Of a stretch of DNA of 64,000 bases, positions 28,242 to 37,280 are shown piece after piece. Made by a program: the position numbers and the translations under genes. The notes beneath the pieces are model-generated. The model saw only the letters and a list, made by a program, of their open reading frames with translations. It was not told the DNA's origin and ran no database searches. Origin of the DNA: Flavobacterium soyae (lineage in GTDB: Bacteria > Bacteroidota > Bacteroidia > Flavobacteriales > Flavobacteriaceae); assembly GCF_021245985.1 (NCBI RefSeq), contig NZ_JAJQXA010000015.1, forward strand, positions 38,438 through 102,437, given 5' to 3'. How positions within the stretch are numbered: position 1 is the stretch's first letter; each line of letters opens with the position of its first letter.

Positions 28242-28508
28242 GACACGGATGAAACGGATTCGCTATCGCGAAGACGCGGATTTATACGGATTTTTTTGTT
28301 CTATTTCAAGATGTAAAATTGAATTGCCTCCAGTTTTAACTGGAGGTTTAAGAAAACAAGACAAGCCGCAGGGCTTTAGCCAAACGACTAAGTTCGGCTA
28401 AAGCCAATGTAGAAATCAATAATATTTTCCTCCAGCTAAAGCAGGAGGCAATTAAAAAAAATAAAAAAAACCGCTTTAATCCGCGTCTTTACGAAGTAAA
28501 TCCGTGTC
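28242..28508. repeat. Large nested inverted repeat in a 310-base gap
   Basis: The gap 28239-28548 has no gene. Outer arms GACACGGAT and ATCCGTGTC, with CGCGGATTTA / TTTAATCCGCG inside them, enclose a second palindrome at 28322-28453 with arms AATTGCCTCCAG and AGGAGGCAATT. That one in turn holds GGCTTTAGCC and GGCTAAAGCC. Three repeat types are therefore stacked inside one another. Confidence 0.75.
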
Positions 28509-28548
28509 ATCAGCGTTCAATTTTAAGTTAGTTTAACACAACGAAACA

Positions 28549-29967
28549 ATGAAAATTAAAAACATATATATAACAATTTTATTTTTTGCTTTGACATTTG
28601 CCAATGCACAAAGTACTTCTGATACTAATTTTAGAAAACCGGTATCAGAAACATTGAAAAAAATAGAAACTCTTTTTAATGTCACAATCAACGATGACAG
28701 AGGTTTATTAAAAGGAAAAGAACTGGATTACGCTGATTGGAGAATTGAACCTGGAAATCTGCCACTTTCACTGACCAATATTTTGGCACCGTTTGAATTG
28801 ATGTATTTCAAACAACCCGATGGAACCTACATCATACGCAAGTATGAAAACCATAAAGTTTCGGTAGATAAAGGAAAAGAGCGTTTGTTTTACTTAGAAA
28901 GCCTTTATTCAACCAAAGAAGAATGGGAGAAACGCAAAACGGAGTTAAAAGCTTGTATGATTGCATCATTTGGATTAGAAAAGGCGCCCCCCACGCCAAA
29001 GTCTAAGCCACTTTTAACTCCAAAGAGAATTTACAAAGATTACAGTGTCGAAAATATTGCTTTAGAGATCCTGCCGGGAGTTTATGCCACAGGATCGATT
29101 TACAAACCGTATCCGTTAAATAAAAAAGCAGCTGTTATTTTAACTCCTGACGGACATTTTGGCGACGGAAGATATAGAAAAGACGAGCAGTACCGTTGTG
29201 CGATGATGGCAAAAATGGGCGCAATTGTGGTAGGTTACGATTTATTTGCTTGGGGAGAATCGTTACTACAGTTTCCAGAAGAAACACACAGAAATAGCAT
29301 TGCATCGACGGTTCAGGTTTTAACTGGAATTCGTTTATTGGATTATTTAGCAACGGTAAAAAATGCTGATATGTCAAGAGTTGGGGTTACAGGTGGTTCT
29401 GGTGGAGGATCGCACACGATGTTTTTATCGGCGATAGATGATCGAGTGAAAGTTTCAGCTCCGGTTGTGATGGTTTCATCTCACTTTTCAGGCGGTTGCC
29501 CATGCGAAAGCGGACGCGGAATTCATCTTTGCGGAAACGGAACAAACAATGCTGAAATCTCTGCAATGATGGCTCCAAAACCGCAATTGGTTGTTTCTGA
29601 CGGAAAAGACTGGACATTGGCAGTTCCAGAACTGGAATTTCCTTTTATCCAAAGAACGTATGAATTATATGGAAAGAAGGATTTAGTCGAAAATGCTCAT
29701 TTTGCAAAAGAAGGACACGATTTCGGAATCTCGAAACGTATGGCTTTGTATCCGTTTATGGCAAAATATTTAAATTTAGATTTGAATAAAGTGAAGAATG
29801 ATAAAGGCGAAATCGACGAATCGACTTGTGTAATTGAACCAAAAGAAAAGTTGTTTGTCTTTGGAGATAAAGGTGAAAAATTGCCAAAAAATGCTTTAAA
29901 AGACATCAACAAATTATATGAAATGTTCGGAGAAAAAAATCTGAAAGTTTACGAAGTTAAAAAGTGA
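28549..29967 (+). CDS. Secreted alpha/beta-hydrolase esterase with N-terminal STN-like domain
   Basis: 472-residue protein; signal peptide ends TFANAQ (residue 21). Residues about 28-100 (SETLKKIETLFNVTINDDRG, SLTNILAPFELMYFKQPDGT) look like the short secretin/TonB N-terminal (STN) fold. The rest is an acetylxylan-esterase-like alpha/beta hydrolase: nucleophile Ser284 in VTGGSGGGSHT, an Asp in VSDGKDW and His390 in KEGHDFG. A Cys-rich loop (GGCPCESGRGIHLC) is adjacent. It resembles the group containing the pectin methylesterase family CE19, so removal of methyl or acetyl groups from pectin side chains is likely. The STN-like fusion is unusual. Assignment to CE19 is tentative. Confidence 0.7.
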   Translation: MKIKNIYITILFFALTFANAQSTSDTNFRKPVSETLKKIETLFNVTINDDRGLLKGKELDYADWRIEPGNLPLSLTNILAPFELMYFKQPDGTYIIRKYENHKVSVDKGKERLFYLESLYSTKEEWEKRKTELKACMIASFGLEKAPPTPKSKPLLTPKRIYKDYSVENIALEILPGVYATGSIYKPYPLNKKAAVILTPDGHFGDGRYRKDEQYRCAMMAKMGAIVVGYDLFAWGESLLQFPEETHRNSIASTVQVLTGIRLLDYLATVKNADMSRVGVTGGSGGGSHTMFLSAIDDRVKVSAPVVMVSSHFSGGCPCESGRGIHLCGNGTNNAEISAMMAPKPQLVVSDGKDWTLAVPELEFPFIQRTYELYGKKDLVENAHFAKEGHDFGISKRMALYPFMAKYLNLDLNKVKNDKGEIDESTCVIEPKEKLFVFGDKGEKLPKNALKDINKLYEMFGEKNLKVYEVKK

Positions 29968-29969
29968 TA

Positions 29970-30103
29970 GCCACGAATTCACGAATTTATTTTTTATAAA
30001 CGATACGCAATTTTTACTTTAAAATTAATCGGATTAACTTTTTCGATAAAATTAGAGAAATAAAGCGCAAAGAATAGTTAGAGTAAATTCGTGAATTCGT
30101 GGC
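29970..30103. repeat. Extragenic palindrome (GCCACGAATTCACGAATT type)
   Basis: Perfect arms GCCACGAATTCACGAATTTA and TAAATTCGTGAATTCGTGGC, separated by about 95 bases. The right arm contains an in-frame GTG that artificially lengthens the next gene. Confidence 0.88.
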
Positions 30104-30117
30104 AAAAAAAATATACT

Positions 30118-32568
30118 ATGAAATTAAAAAGTAAAATTACGGCGATTTGTCTTGGGATTTTTTCGCTTACAGCAACAGCACAAAGTGACCTAAAATTATG
30201 GTACGATAAACCTGCGTCTATCTGGAACGAAGCATTACCTTTAGGAAACGGACGTTTGGGGGCAATGGTCTTTGGCGATCCTGCAGTTGAACGTTTACAA
30301 TTAAATGAAGAAACTATTTGGGCGGGTTCTCCAAACAGCAATGCACATTCCAAATCGATAAAAGCATTACCAATTGTTCGTCAGTTAATTTTTGACGGAA
30401 AATTTGATGAAGCGCAGGATTTGGCGACACAGGATATTATGTCGCAAACCAACGATGGAATGCCGTATCAGACTTTTGGGAGCGTTTATATTTCGTTTGC
30501 CGGACATCAAAAATATACGGATTATTATCGTGATTTAGATATCAGCAATGCTACGGCGAAAGTAAAATACAAAGTAAATGGCGTTGAATTTACTAGAGAA
30601 ATTCTAACCGCATTTTCAGATCAGGTTATTGTAGTAAAACTTACTGCGAGTCAGCCGGGACAGATTACGTGTAATGTTTTCATGAACAGCCCAATTGATA
30701 AAACGGTTGCTTCGACAGAAGGAAACCAGATTATACTTTCGGGAGTTGGAACTAACTTTGAAGGCGTAAAAGGAAAAGTAAAATTTCAAGGCCGATTATC
30801 GGCTAAAAATAAAGGCGGTCAAATCGATGCCAGCAATGGCGTTTTAAGTATCAACAAAGCCGATGAAGTGACTTTATACATTTCGATTGCAACCAATTTC
30901 AAAAACTATCAAGATATTTCTGGTGACGAAATTGCGAAAAGCAAAGATTATTTAACGAAAGCAGAAGCCAAAGATTTTGAAACGATTAAGAAAGCCCATG
31001 TTGATTATTACCAAAAGTTCTTCAAGAGAGTTGCTTTAGATTTAGGTTCAAATGATTTAGTTAAAAAGCCAACAAACGAAAGAATTAGAGATTTCTCTAA
31101 ACAGTTCGATCCGCAATTGGCTTCGTTGTATTTCCAGTTTGGACGTTATCTTTTAATTTCAAGTTCACAGCCAGGCGGACAGCCAGCCAATTTACAAGGA
31201 ATCTGGAATGATATGGTGACTCCGCCTTGGGACAGTAAATACACCACAAACATCAATGCCGAAATGAATTATTGGCCGGCACAAGTAACAAATTTGCAGG
31301 AAATGCACGAACCTTTTGTGCAAATGGCAAAAGAGTTGGCGGTAACTGGTGCAGAAACGGCTAAAACGATGTACAATGCTAGCGGTTGGGTTTTGCATCA
31401 TAACACCGATATTTGGCGAGTTACCGCTCCGGTAGATTCAGCAGCATCAGGAATGTGGCCGACTGGTGGCGCTTGGGTTTGTCAGGATTTATGGGAAAGA
31501 TATTTATATACTGGAGATAAAAAGTATTTGGAAGAAATTTATCCGATTATGAAAGGTGCGGCTGATTTCTTTCTTGACTTTATGGTTATCGATCCAAACA
31601 CAAAATATTTAGTGGTTGTTCCGTCAAGTTCGCCTGAAAACATACACGCGGGCGGAACAGGAAAAACAACAATTGCATCGGGAACAACAATGGATAATCA
31701 GTTGGTTTTTGATTTGTTTACGCATGTTATTGAAGCTTCGGCTTTGGTTTCTCCAGATGCTGCTTATGTGAAAAAAGTAAGTGATACTTTGGCAAAAATG
31801 CCTCCAATGAAAGTGGGTAAACACAGTCAGTTGCAGGAATGGCAGGACGATTGGGACAATCCAAAAGACAATCACAGACACGTTTCGCATTTGTACGGAT
31901 TGTATCCGAGTAATCAGATTTCAGCAATTAAAACACCTGAATTATTTGAAGCCGCAAAACAATCTTTGATTTATAGAACAGATGAATCTACAGGCTGGTC
32001 AATGGGATGGAAAGTGAATTTGTGGGCAAGATTATTAGACGGAAATCATGCGTATAAATTGATTCAGGATCAATTGCATTTGGTAACTGCGGATCAAAGA
32101 AAAGGCGGCGGAACGTATCCGAATATGTTGGATGCTCATCAGCCTTTTCAAATTGATGGAAACTTTGGCTGTACAGCCGGCTTTGCCGAAATGCTGATGC
32201 AGAGTCAAGAAGATGCGATTCATTTACTGCCTGCTTTACCAACTATCTGGAAAGACGGAAGCATAAAAGGTTTAGTTGCCAGAGGCGGATTTGTTATTGA
32301 TATGACTTGGAAAAATAATAAGGTTTCGGAGTTGAAAATCTATTCGAAAATTGGAGGAAACTGTCGATTGAAAGTAGAGAATACTTTAAAAGGTTCTTCG
32401 CTTAAAAAAGCAAAAGGAAAAAATCCGAATCCGTTGTTTTATGATGTGGAAGTGAAGAAACCGATTATTTCTAAAGAAGCAAAATTGCCTAAAGTGCAAT
32501 TGCCAACTTATAATATTTACGATGTAAAGATGAAAGCAGGGCAGACTTATACTTTTTCGGGGAATTAA
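30118..32568 (+). CDS. GH95 glycoside hydrolase (alpha-L-fucosidase or alpha-L-galactosidase)
   Basis: 816-residue secreted enzyme. The ATG at 30118 starts a signal peptide (MKLKSKITAI to TATAQ); the frame opens earlier only inside a repeat. The family opening LWYDKPASIWNEALPLGNGR, LQLNEETIWAGSPN, the barrel motifs HHNTDIWR and SGMWPTGGAWVCQDLWERY, RHVSHLYGLYPSNQI, and DGNFGCTAGFAEML identify GH95. The family inverts at alpha-1,2-linked L-fucose, and a characterised gut member acts on alpha-L-galactose of RG-II. With GH140 and GH127 nearby, L-galactose or L-fucose of RG-II or xyloglucan-like chains are the candidates. Confidence 0.92.
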   Translation: MKLKSKITAICLGIFSLTATAQSDLKLWYDKPASIWNEALPLGNGRLGAMVFGDPAVERLQLNEETIWAGSPNSNAHSKSIKALPIVRQLIFDGKFDEAQDLATQDIMSQTNDGMPYQTFGSVYISFAGHQKYTDYYRDLDISNATAKVKYKVNGVEFTREILTAFSDQVIVVKLTASQPGQITCNVFMNSPIDKTVASTEGNQIILSGVGTNFEGVKGKVKFQGRLSAKNKGGQIDASNGVLSINKADEVTLYISIATNFKNYQDISGDEIAKSKDYLTKAEAKDFETIKKAHVDYYQKFFKRVALDLGSNDLVKKPTNERIRDFSKQFDPQLASLYFQFGRYLLISSSQPGGQPANLQGIWNDMVTPPWDSKYTTNINAEMNYWPAQVTNLQEMHEPFVQMAKELAVTGAETAKTMYNASGWVLHHNTDIWRVTAPVDSAASGMWPTGGAWVCQDLWERYLYTGDKKYLEEIYPIMKGAADFFLDFMVIDPNTKYLVVVPSSSPENIHAGGTGKTTIASGTTMDNQLVFDLFTHVIEASALVSPDAAYVKKVSDTLAKMPPMKVGKHSQLQEWQDDWDNPKDNHRHVSHLYGLYPSNQISAIKTPELFEAAKQSLIYRTDESTGWSMGWKVNLWARLLDGNHAYKLIQDQLHLVTADQRKGGGTYPNMLDAHQPFQIDGNFGCTAGFAEMLMQSQEDAIHLLPALPTIWKDGSIKGLVARGGFVIDMTWKNNKVSELKIYSKIGGNCRLKVENTLKGSSLKKAKGKNPNPLFYDVEVKKPIISKEAKLPKVQLPTYNIYDVKMKAGQTYTFSGN

Positions 32569-32593
32569 TATTTTAAATAAAGTATAAGTCTAG

Positions 32594-32700
32594 TTTGTCA
32601 TTCCGAGGAACGAGGAATCACACTAGAAACTCCGCACAGAATGTCACCAATCTTTGTCGAATCCCGCGTGTGATTTCTCCCTTCGGTCGAAATGACAAAA
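32594..32700. repeat. Extragenic palindrome, GTCATTTCGAC family, copy 5 (reverse)
   Basis: The left arm is diverged (TTTGTCATTCCGAGGAACGA) and the right arm canonical (CCCTTCGGTCGAAATGACAA). The core reads ACTAGAAACTCC, then CCAATCTTTGTCGA, which is the complement of copies 1, 2 and 6: the element is inserted in the opposite direction. Confidence 0.85.
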
Positions 32701-32731
32701 CAGTACCAAAATAATAAAATAAAAAAAGAAT

Positions 32732-34300
32732 ATGTTACAACATTTCAAACATAAAATAATAACACTTTCGATAGTAATTGCTTGTATAAACAGCGGTTGT
32801 AAATCGGGAGTATCACATTCTCAAAAAGGAAAATCGGTTATTTTAAAAGAAGAAAACTTCAAACATTATGTGGATTATTTCAACACGATGGAAGATGAAA
32901 ACTTGAAGTTTGCGATTCCGAATGACAGCGCGTGGACGTGGATGAAAAAGAATATTCCGTTGTTTGAATGTCCACAACAGAATTTTGAGGAGATTTATTA
33001 TTTCAGATGGTGGAGCGTTCGAAAACATATTAAAAATACACCACAAGGGTTTGCGATTACAGAGTTTCTGGTAGATCGTTCGTATGCTGATAAATACAAT
33101 ATGATCAGTTGTGCTTTGGGACATCATATCAACGAATTCAGATGGGTTCATGATCCGAAATACATTGAACAAGATGTTAAACTTTGGTATAGAGGAAATG
33201 ATGGGAAACCAATGAACAAATTGTATAAATTCAGCAGTTGGACAGCCGATGCTTTGTATAATCGTTATTTGGTGAATAAAGATGAAAAATTTTTATTGGA
33301 TTTGTATCCAGATATGGTTACAGATTATGCCGTTTGGGAAAAAGACCGCCAACGTAAAGATGGTTTGTTCTGGCAGCATGATGTGAAAGATGGAATGGAA
33401 GAATCTTTAAGTGGCGGACGAAAAGTACAAAATGCAAGGCCTACGATAAACAGTTATATGTATGGAAATGCTATAGCAATTTCTAAAATGGCTGAATTGA
33501 AAGGTGATGAGGAAACAGAAACCAAATTCAAAGCGAAAGCTGACGTTTTACAGCAATTGGTAGAAACGAAATTATGGAATCAGAAAAGTGAGTTTTTTGA
33601 AACTTTAACAGAAAAAGATACTTTAGCACAAGTTAGAGAAGCGATCGGATTTATTCCGTGGTATTTTAATCTTCCTGAAAAAGGAAAAGGTTTTGAAAAA
33701 GCCTGGGAACAAATTAAGGATGAAAAAGGATTTTCGGCTCCATTTGGTTTGACTACGGCAGAACGAAGAAATCCACGTTTTAGAACGCACGGAACTGGAA
33801 CCTGCGAATGGGACGGTGCGATTTGGCCATTTGCAAGTTCGCAGACGTTAACGGCTTTGGCAAATGTTTTGAATAATTACAATCAGAATTTTGTAGCCAA
33901 ACCTGATTATTTCAAGCAAATGGAATTGTACGTTCAGTCGCAGTATTACAGAGGAAAACCGTATGTTGGCGAATATTTAGACGAAACAACAGGGTATTGG
34001 TTAATGGGCGACAGGGAAAGAAGTCGTTATTATAATCATTCGACTTTCAACGATTTGGTGATTACAGGTTTGGTTGGTTTACGTCCGAGAGCTGATGAAA
34101 AGATTGAAGTAAATCCGTTGATTCCACAAGAAAAATGGGATTGGTTTTGTCTGGACAATGTTCTGTATCACGGCAATATTATTACCATTCTTTGGGATAA
34201 AACAGGAGAAAAATATAAAAAAGGTAAAGGTTTTAGAATCTTTAAAAACGGGAAGGAAATTGCAGTTTCTGAGAAATTGGAGAAGTTAGTTTCGCAATAA
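32732..34300 (+). CDS. Lipoprotein alpha/alpha-barrel glycosidase (MGH1/GH63-like)
   Basis: 522-residue protein with a lipobox (INSGC, Cys23), so probably surface or periplasm anchored. The body looks like an (alpha/alpha)6 barrel of the trehalase/GH63/mannosylglycerate-hydrolase type: YYFRWWSVRKHI near the start, EFRWVHDP, DGLFWQHDVKDGMEESLSGG, RPTINSYMYGNAIAISKMA, GTGTCEWDGAIWPFASSQTL, GYWLMGDRERSRYYNHSTFNDL and a C-terminal beta-strand region. Asp and Glu residues in the DGMEES and CEWDGAIWP segments are the best catalytic candidates. The family could not be pinned down. It lies between GH95 and GH78, so a pectin side-chain sugar is the likely target. Confidence 0.65.
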   Translation: MLQHFKHKIITLSIVIACINSGCKSGVSHSQKGKSVILKEENFKHYVDYFNTMEDENLKFAIPNDSAWTWMKKNIPLFECPQQNFEEIYYFRWWSVRKHIKNTPQGFAITEFLVDRSYADKYNMISCALGHHINEFRWVHDPKYIEQDVKLWYRGNDGKPMNKLYKFSSWTADALYNRYLVNKDEKFLLDLYPDMVTDYAVWEKDRQRKDGLFWQHDVKDGMEESLSGGRKVQNARPTINSYMYGNAIAISKMAELKGDEETETKFKAKADVLQQLVETKLWNQKSEFFETLTEKDTLAQVREAIGFIPWYFNLPEKGKGFEKAWEQIKDEKGFSAPFGLTTAERRNPRFRTHGTGTCEWDGAIWPFASSQTLTALANVLNNYNQNFVAKPDYFKQMELYVQSQYYRGKPYVGEYLDETTGYWLMGDRERSRYYNHSTFNDLVITGLVGLRPRADEKIEVNPLIPQEKWDWFCLDNVLYHGNIITILWDKTGEKYKKGKGFRIFKNGKEIAVSEKLEKLVSQ

Positions 34301-34312
34301 GTACCTGCTTAG

Positions 34313-34415
34313 TTTGTCATTTCGACGTAAGGAGAAATCACATACGGGATTCAACAAAGATTGGCATTACTTTGCGGAGTTTCTAGTGTGATTTCTCCTT
34401 ACGTCGAAATGACAA
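34313..34415. repeat. Extragenic palindrome, GTCATTTCGAC family, copy 6 (forward)
   Basis: Arms TTTGTCATTTCGACGTAAGG and CTCCTTACGTCGAAATGACA; core CAACAAAGATTGGCATTACT and GTTTCTAGTGTG, same orientation as copies 1 and 2. Confidence 0.88.
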
Positions 34416-34445
34416 TACTTTGTCTATAAATAGAATACACAAAAT

Positions 34446-34474
34446 ACCTAACAAGTTTTTGAAACCTGTTAGGA
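34446..34474. repeat. Short palindrome (CCTAACAAG type)
   Basis: ACCTAACAAGTTT and AAACCTGTTAGG form a hairpin 15 bases before the GH78 start. Same family as 15272, 22078 and 43616. Confidence 0.7.
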
Positions 34475-34488
34475 GAAAAAATAATACT

Positions 34489-37236
34489 ATGAAAAAGTTT
34501 TTTTTACATCTTACATTAATCATTTCACTTTTCACCATTTCGGCGAAAGCCCAAAACAAAATCATAGTGAGTGATTTTAAATGCGAAATGCTGACCAATC
34601 CAGAAGGAATTGATGTTTTACAGCCAAGATTGAGCTGGAAAATAAAAGCAAACGTAAATGATGTAAAACAAACTCATTATCAAATTTTAGCTTCTTCGTC
34701 TTTAGAAAAACTAAATGCCGGAAACGGAGATTTATGGGATAGTGGAAAAGTGCAAAGTGATGAATCTGTAAATGTAATTTACAACGGAAAAAAACTAAAA
34801 GACAGACAAGACGTTTATTGGAAAGTAATTGTTTTTACGAATAAAGGAGAAGTTCAATCAAAAGAAACAGCACATTTCAGCATCGGGATTTTAACTTATG
34901 CAGATTGGAAATCGACTCGCTGGATTGGATACGAAAAAACGTCTCCGGGAGATAGTATTTCGCAGTATTCGCGATTATCTGCCAGATATTTAAGAAAAGA
35001 AATCGACTTGAAGAAGAAAGTCAAAAGTGCCAAGGTTTATATCATGGGAATGGGCTTGTACGAGTTATATATTAACGGAAATAAAATTGGAGATCAGGTT
35101 TTAGCTCCCGTTCCTACGGATTATACGAAGAATGTAAAATACAATGTTTTTGATGTGACTTCACAATTGCAAGAAGGAAAAAATGCATTAGGAACGATTT
35201 TAGGAAACGGACGTTTTTTTACGATGCGTCAGGATTATAAACCTTATAAAATCAAGACTTTTGGTTACCCGAAAATGGCTCTGCAATTGTTTGTAGAATA
35301 TACTGATGGAAGTAAAGATGTTATTAGAACTGACGATACTTGGAAAATCACAACTGACGGACCGATTTTATCCAACAACGAATATGACGGCGAAGAATAC
35401 GATGCCCGCAAAGAAATGAAAGGTTGGAATACCATTAATTTTAATGATAAAAAATGGCTTTCAGCTGAATATGTGCAAGAACCGGGCGGATTCTATGAAG
35501 GACAGATGTCGGCGAATATGAAGATAAAACGCGAAGTAAAACCTATTTCAATCAAACAGACTCCAAAAGGAACTTATATCTTAGATATGGGACAGAATAT
35601 GGTGGGTTGGTTACAATTGAAAGTAAAAGGAAATTCGGGCGATAAAATCACAATGAAATTCGCTGAATCATTGCAGGCCGACGGTTCGTTATACATTGCA
35701 AATTTACGTGATGCTAAAACAACTGATATTTATACGTTAAAGGGAGAAGGCGAAGAAGTTTGGGAACCTCGTTTTATTTTTCACGGATTTCGATTTGTGG
35801 AGATTTCAGGTTTTAAAACAAAACCGACTTTAGAAAATTTCGTCGGAAAAGTCGTTTACGATGATATTGCGACAACAGGAACTTTCGATTCTTCAAATCC
35901 AATAATGAATCAGATTTTTAAGAATGCGTGGTGGGGAATCAGCGGAAATTATAAAGGAATGCCAATCGATTGCCCACAGAGGAATGAGCGTCAGCCTTGG
36001 TTGGGAGACAGAACAACGGGAGCTTACGGAGAAAGTTTCTTATTTGATAATCAGACGTTATATGCCAAGTGGTTAGATGATATTAAGAACTCACAAACTA
36101 TCGATGGTGGAATTCCAGATGTAGCACCAGCTTTCTGGCGTTATTATGGTGATAATGTGACTTGGCCGGGAACTTATATTACAGTTGCCGATATGCTGTA
36201 TCAGCAGTTTGGAGACAAAAAAGTGGTTGAAAAACAATATCCGTCGATGAAAAAATGGATGGATTATATGGAAGAAAATTATTTGGTTGATGATATTATG
36301 ACCAAAGATAAATATGGCGATTGGTGTGTTCCACCAGAATCGTTGGAATTAATTCGTTCCAAAGATCCTGCGCGTTTAACAGACGGCGAATTGATTTCGA
36401 GTGCGTTTTATTATCAGCTTTTAAGCATCATGAAGAAATTTGCTGTAATTGCCAATGCTCAAAATGATATTAAGCATTATGACGAATTAGCTGCAAGAAT
36501 CAAAAAAGCATTCAACACTAAATATTTTAATTCATCAAAAAATGGTTACGCCAATAATACAGTAACGGCCAATTTACTGCCTTTAACTTTCGGAATGGTT
36601 CCAAAAGAATTAGAGCAAAAAGTTTTCGAAAATTTAGTGCATGAAGTAGAAGTGACAAAAAATGGTCATGTAAGTACAGGCGTTATCGGAACACAGTTTT
36701 TAATGCGAACCTTAACCAATTTTGGACGTGGCGATTTGGCTTTCAAATTAGCATCAAACAAAACCTATCCAAGCTGGGGTTATATGGTCGAAAACGGTGC
36801 CACGACCATTTGGGAACTTTGGAACGGAAACACTGCCGACCCAGCAATGAATTCGCAAAACCACGTCATGCTTTTAGGTGATTTATTGATTTGGTATTAC
36901 GAAAATATGGCAGGAATCAAGAGCAATCCAGAAACTCCAGGCTTCAAACAAATCATCATGAAACCAGATTTTAATGCCGGATTGACTTATGTAAATGCTT
37001 CATACGAATCGATTTACGGATTGATAAAAAGTGACTGGAAAAAAGATAAAAAAGCTTTGGTTTGGAATATTACGATTCCTGCAAATGCTTCAGCTTTAGT
37101 GTATTTACCAACAACAAATGTTTCAGCAATAACAGTGAATAAGCAAAAGTTAACTCAATTTTCTACTTCTATTAAAACGGATAATAATACTGTTGTAACA
37201 TTACCATCGGGTTCCTATGTTTTGAGTGTAAAATAA
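34489..37236 (+). CDS. Alpha-L-rhamnosidase, GH78 (second copy)
   Basis: 915-residue secreted enzyme; the ATG at 34489 starts a signal peptide (MKKFFLHLTL to SAKAQ). Same domain order as the first GH78: fibronectin-like domain (EMLTNPEGIDVLQPRLSWKI), N-domain (LGNGRFFTMRQDYKPY), beta-sandwich with LDMGQNMVGWLQLKVKG, then the barrel with MPIDCPQRNERQPWLGD (about 490-506) carrying the typical general-acid Asp/Glu cluster, GATTIWELWNG, and a C-terminal beta-domain. Sequence similarity to the 25458 enzyme is limited, so the two probably split different rhamnosyl linkages, as expected for a complex pectin domain. It is the last enzyme before the interrupting Bro-N-like gene. Confidence 0.92.
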   Translation: MKKFFLHLTLIISLFTISAKAQNKIIVSDFKCEMLTNPEGIDVLQPRLSWKIKANVNDVKQTHYQILASSSLEKLNAGNGDLWDSGKVQSDESVNVIYNGKKLKDRQDVYWKVIVFTNKGEVQSKETAHFSIGILTYADWKSTRWIGYEKTSPGDSISQYSRLSARYLRKEIDLKKKVKSAKVYIMGMGLYELYINGNKIGDQVLAPVPTDYTKNVKYNVFDVTSQLQEGKNALGTILGNGRFFTMRQDYKPYKIKTFGYPKMALQLFVEYTDGSKDVIRTDDTWKITTDGPILSNNEYDGEEYDARKEMKGWNTINFNDKKWLSAEYVQEPGGFYEGQMSANMKIKREVKPISIKQTPKGTYILDMGQNMVGWLQLKVKGNSGDKITMKFAESLQADGSLYIANLRDAKTTDIYTLKGEGEEVWEPRFIFHGFRFVEISGFKTKPTLENFVGKVVYDDIATTGTFDSSNPIMNQIFKNAWWGISGNYKGMPIDCPQRNERQPWLGDRTTGAYGESFLFDNQTLYAKWLDDIKNSQTIDGGIPDVAPAFWRYYGDNVTWPGTYITVADMLYQQFGDKKVVEKQYPSMKKWMDYMEENYLVDDIMTKDKYGDWCVPPESLELIRSKDPARLTDGELISSAFYYQLLSIMKKFAVIANAQNDIKHYDELAARIKKAFNTKYFNSSKNGYANNTVTANLLPLTFGMVPKELEQKVFENLVHEVEVTKNGHVSTGVIGTQFLMRTLTNFGRGDLAFKLASNKTYPSWGYMVENGATTIWELWNGNTADPAMNSQNHVMLLGDLLIWYYENMAGIKSNPETPGFKQIIMKPDFNAGLTYVNASYESIYGLIKSDWKKDKKALVWNITIPANASALVYLPTTNVSAITVNKQKLTQFSTSIKTDNNTVVTLPSGSYVLSVK

Positions 37237-37280
37237 GGAAGTTTTTTCGTACTATTGTAGACTATTGTAAAAAGTAATTC

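Noticed and set aside
30091..30117. Upstream GTG start for GH95 (and similar extensions at 25413, 34420 and 43683)
   Set aside because: Each extension starts in or beside a palindromic repeat and precedes a clear signal peptide with its own ATG.
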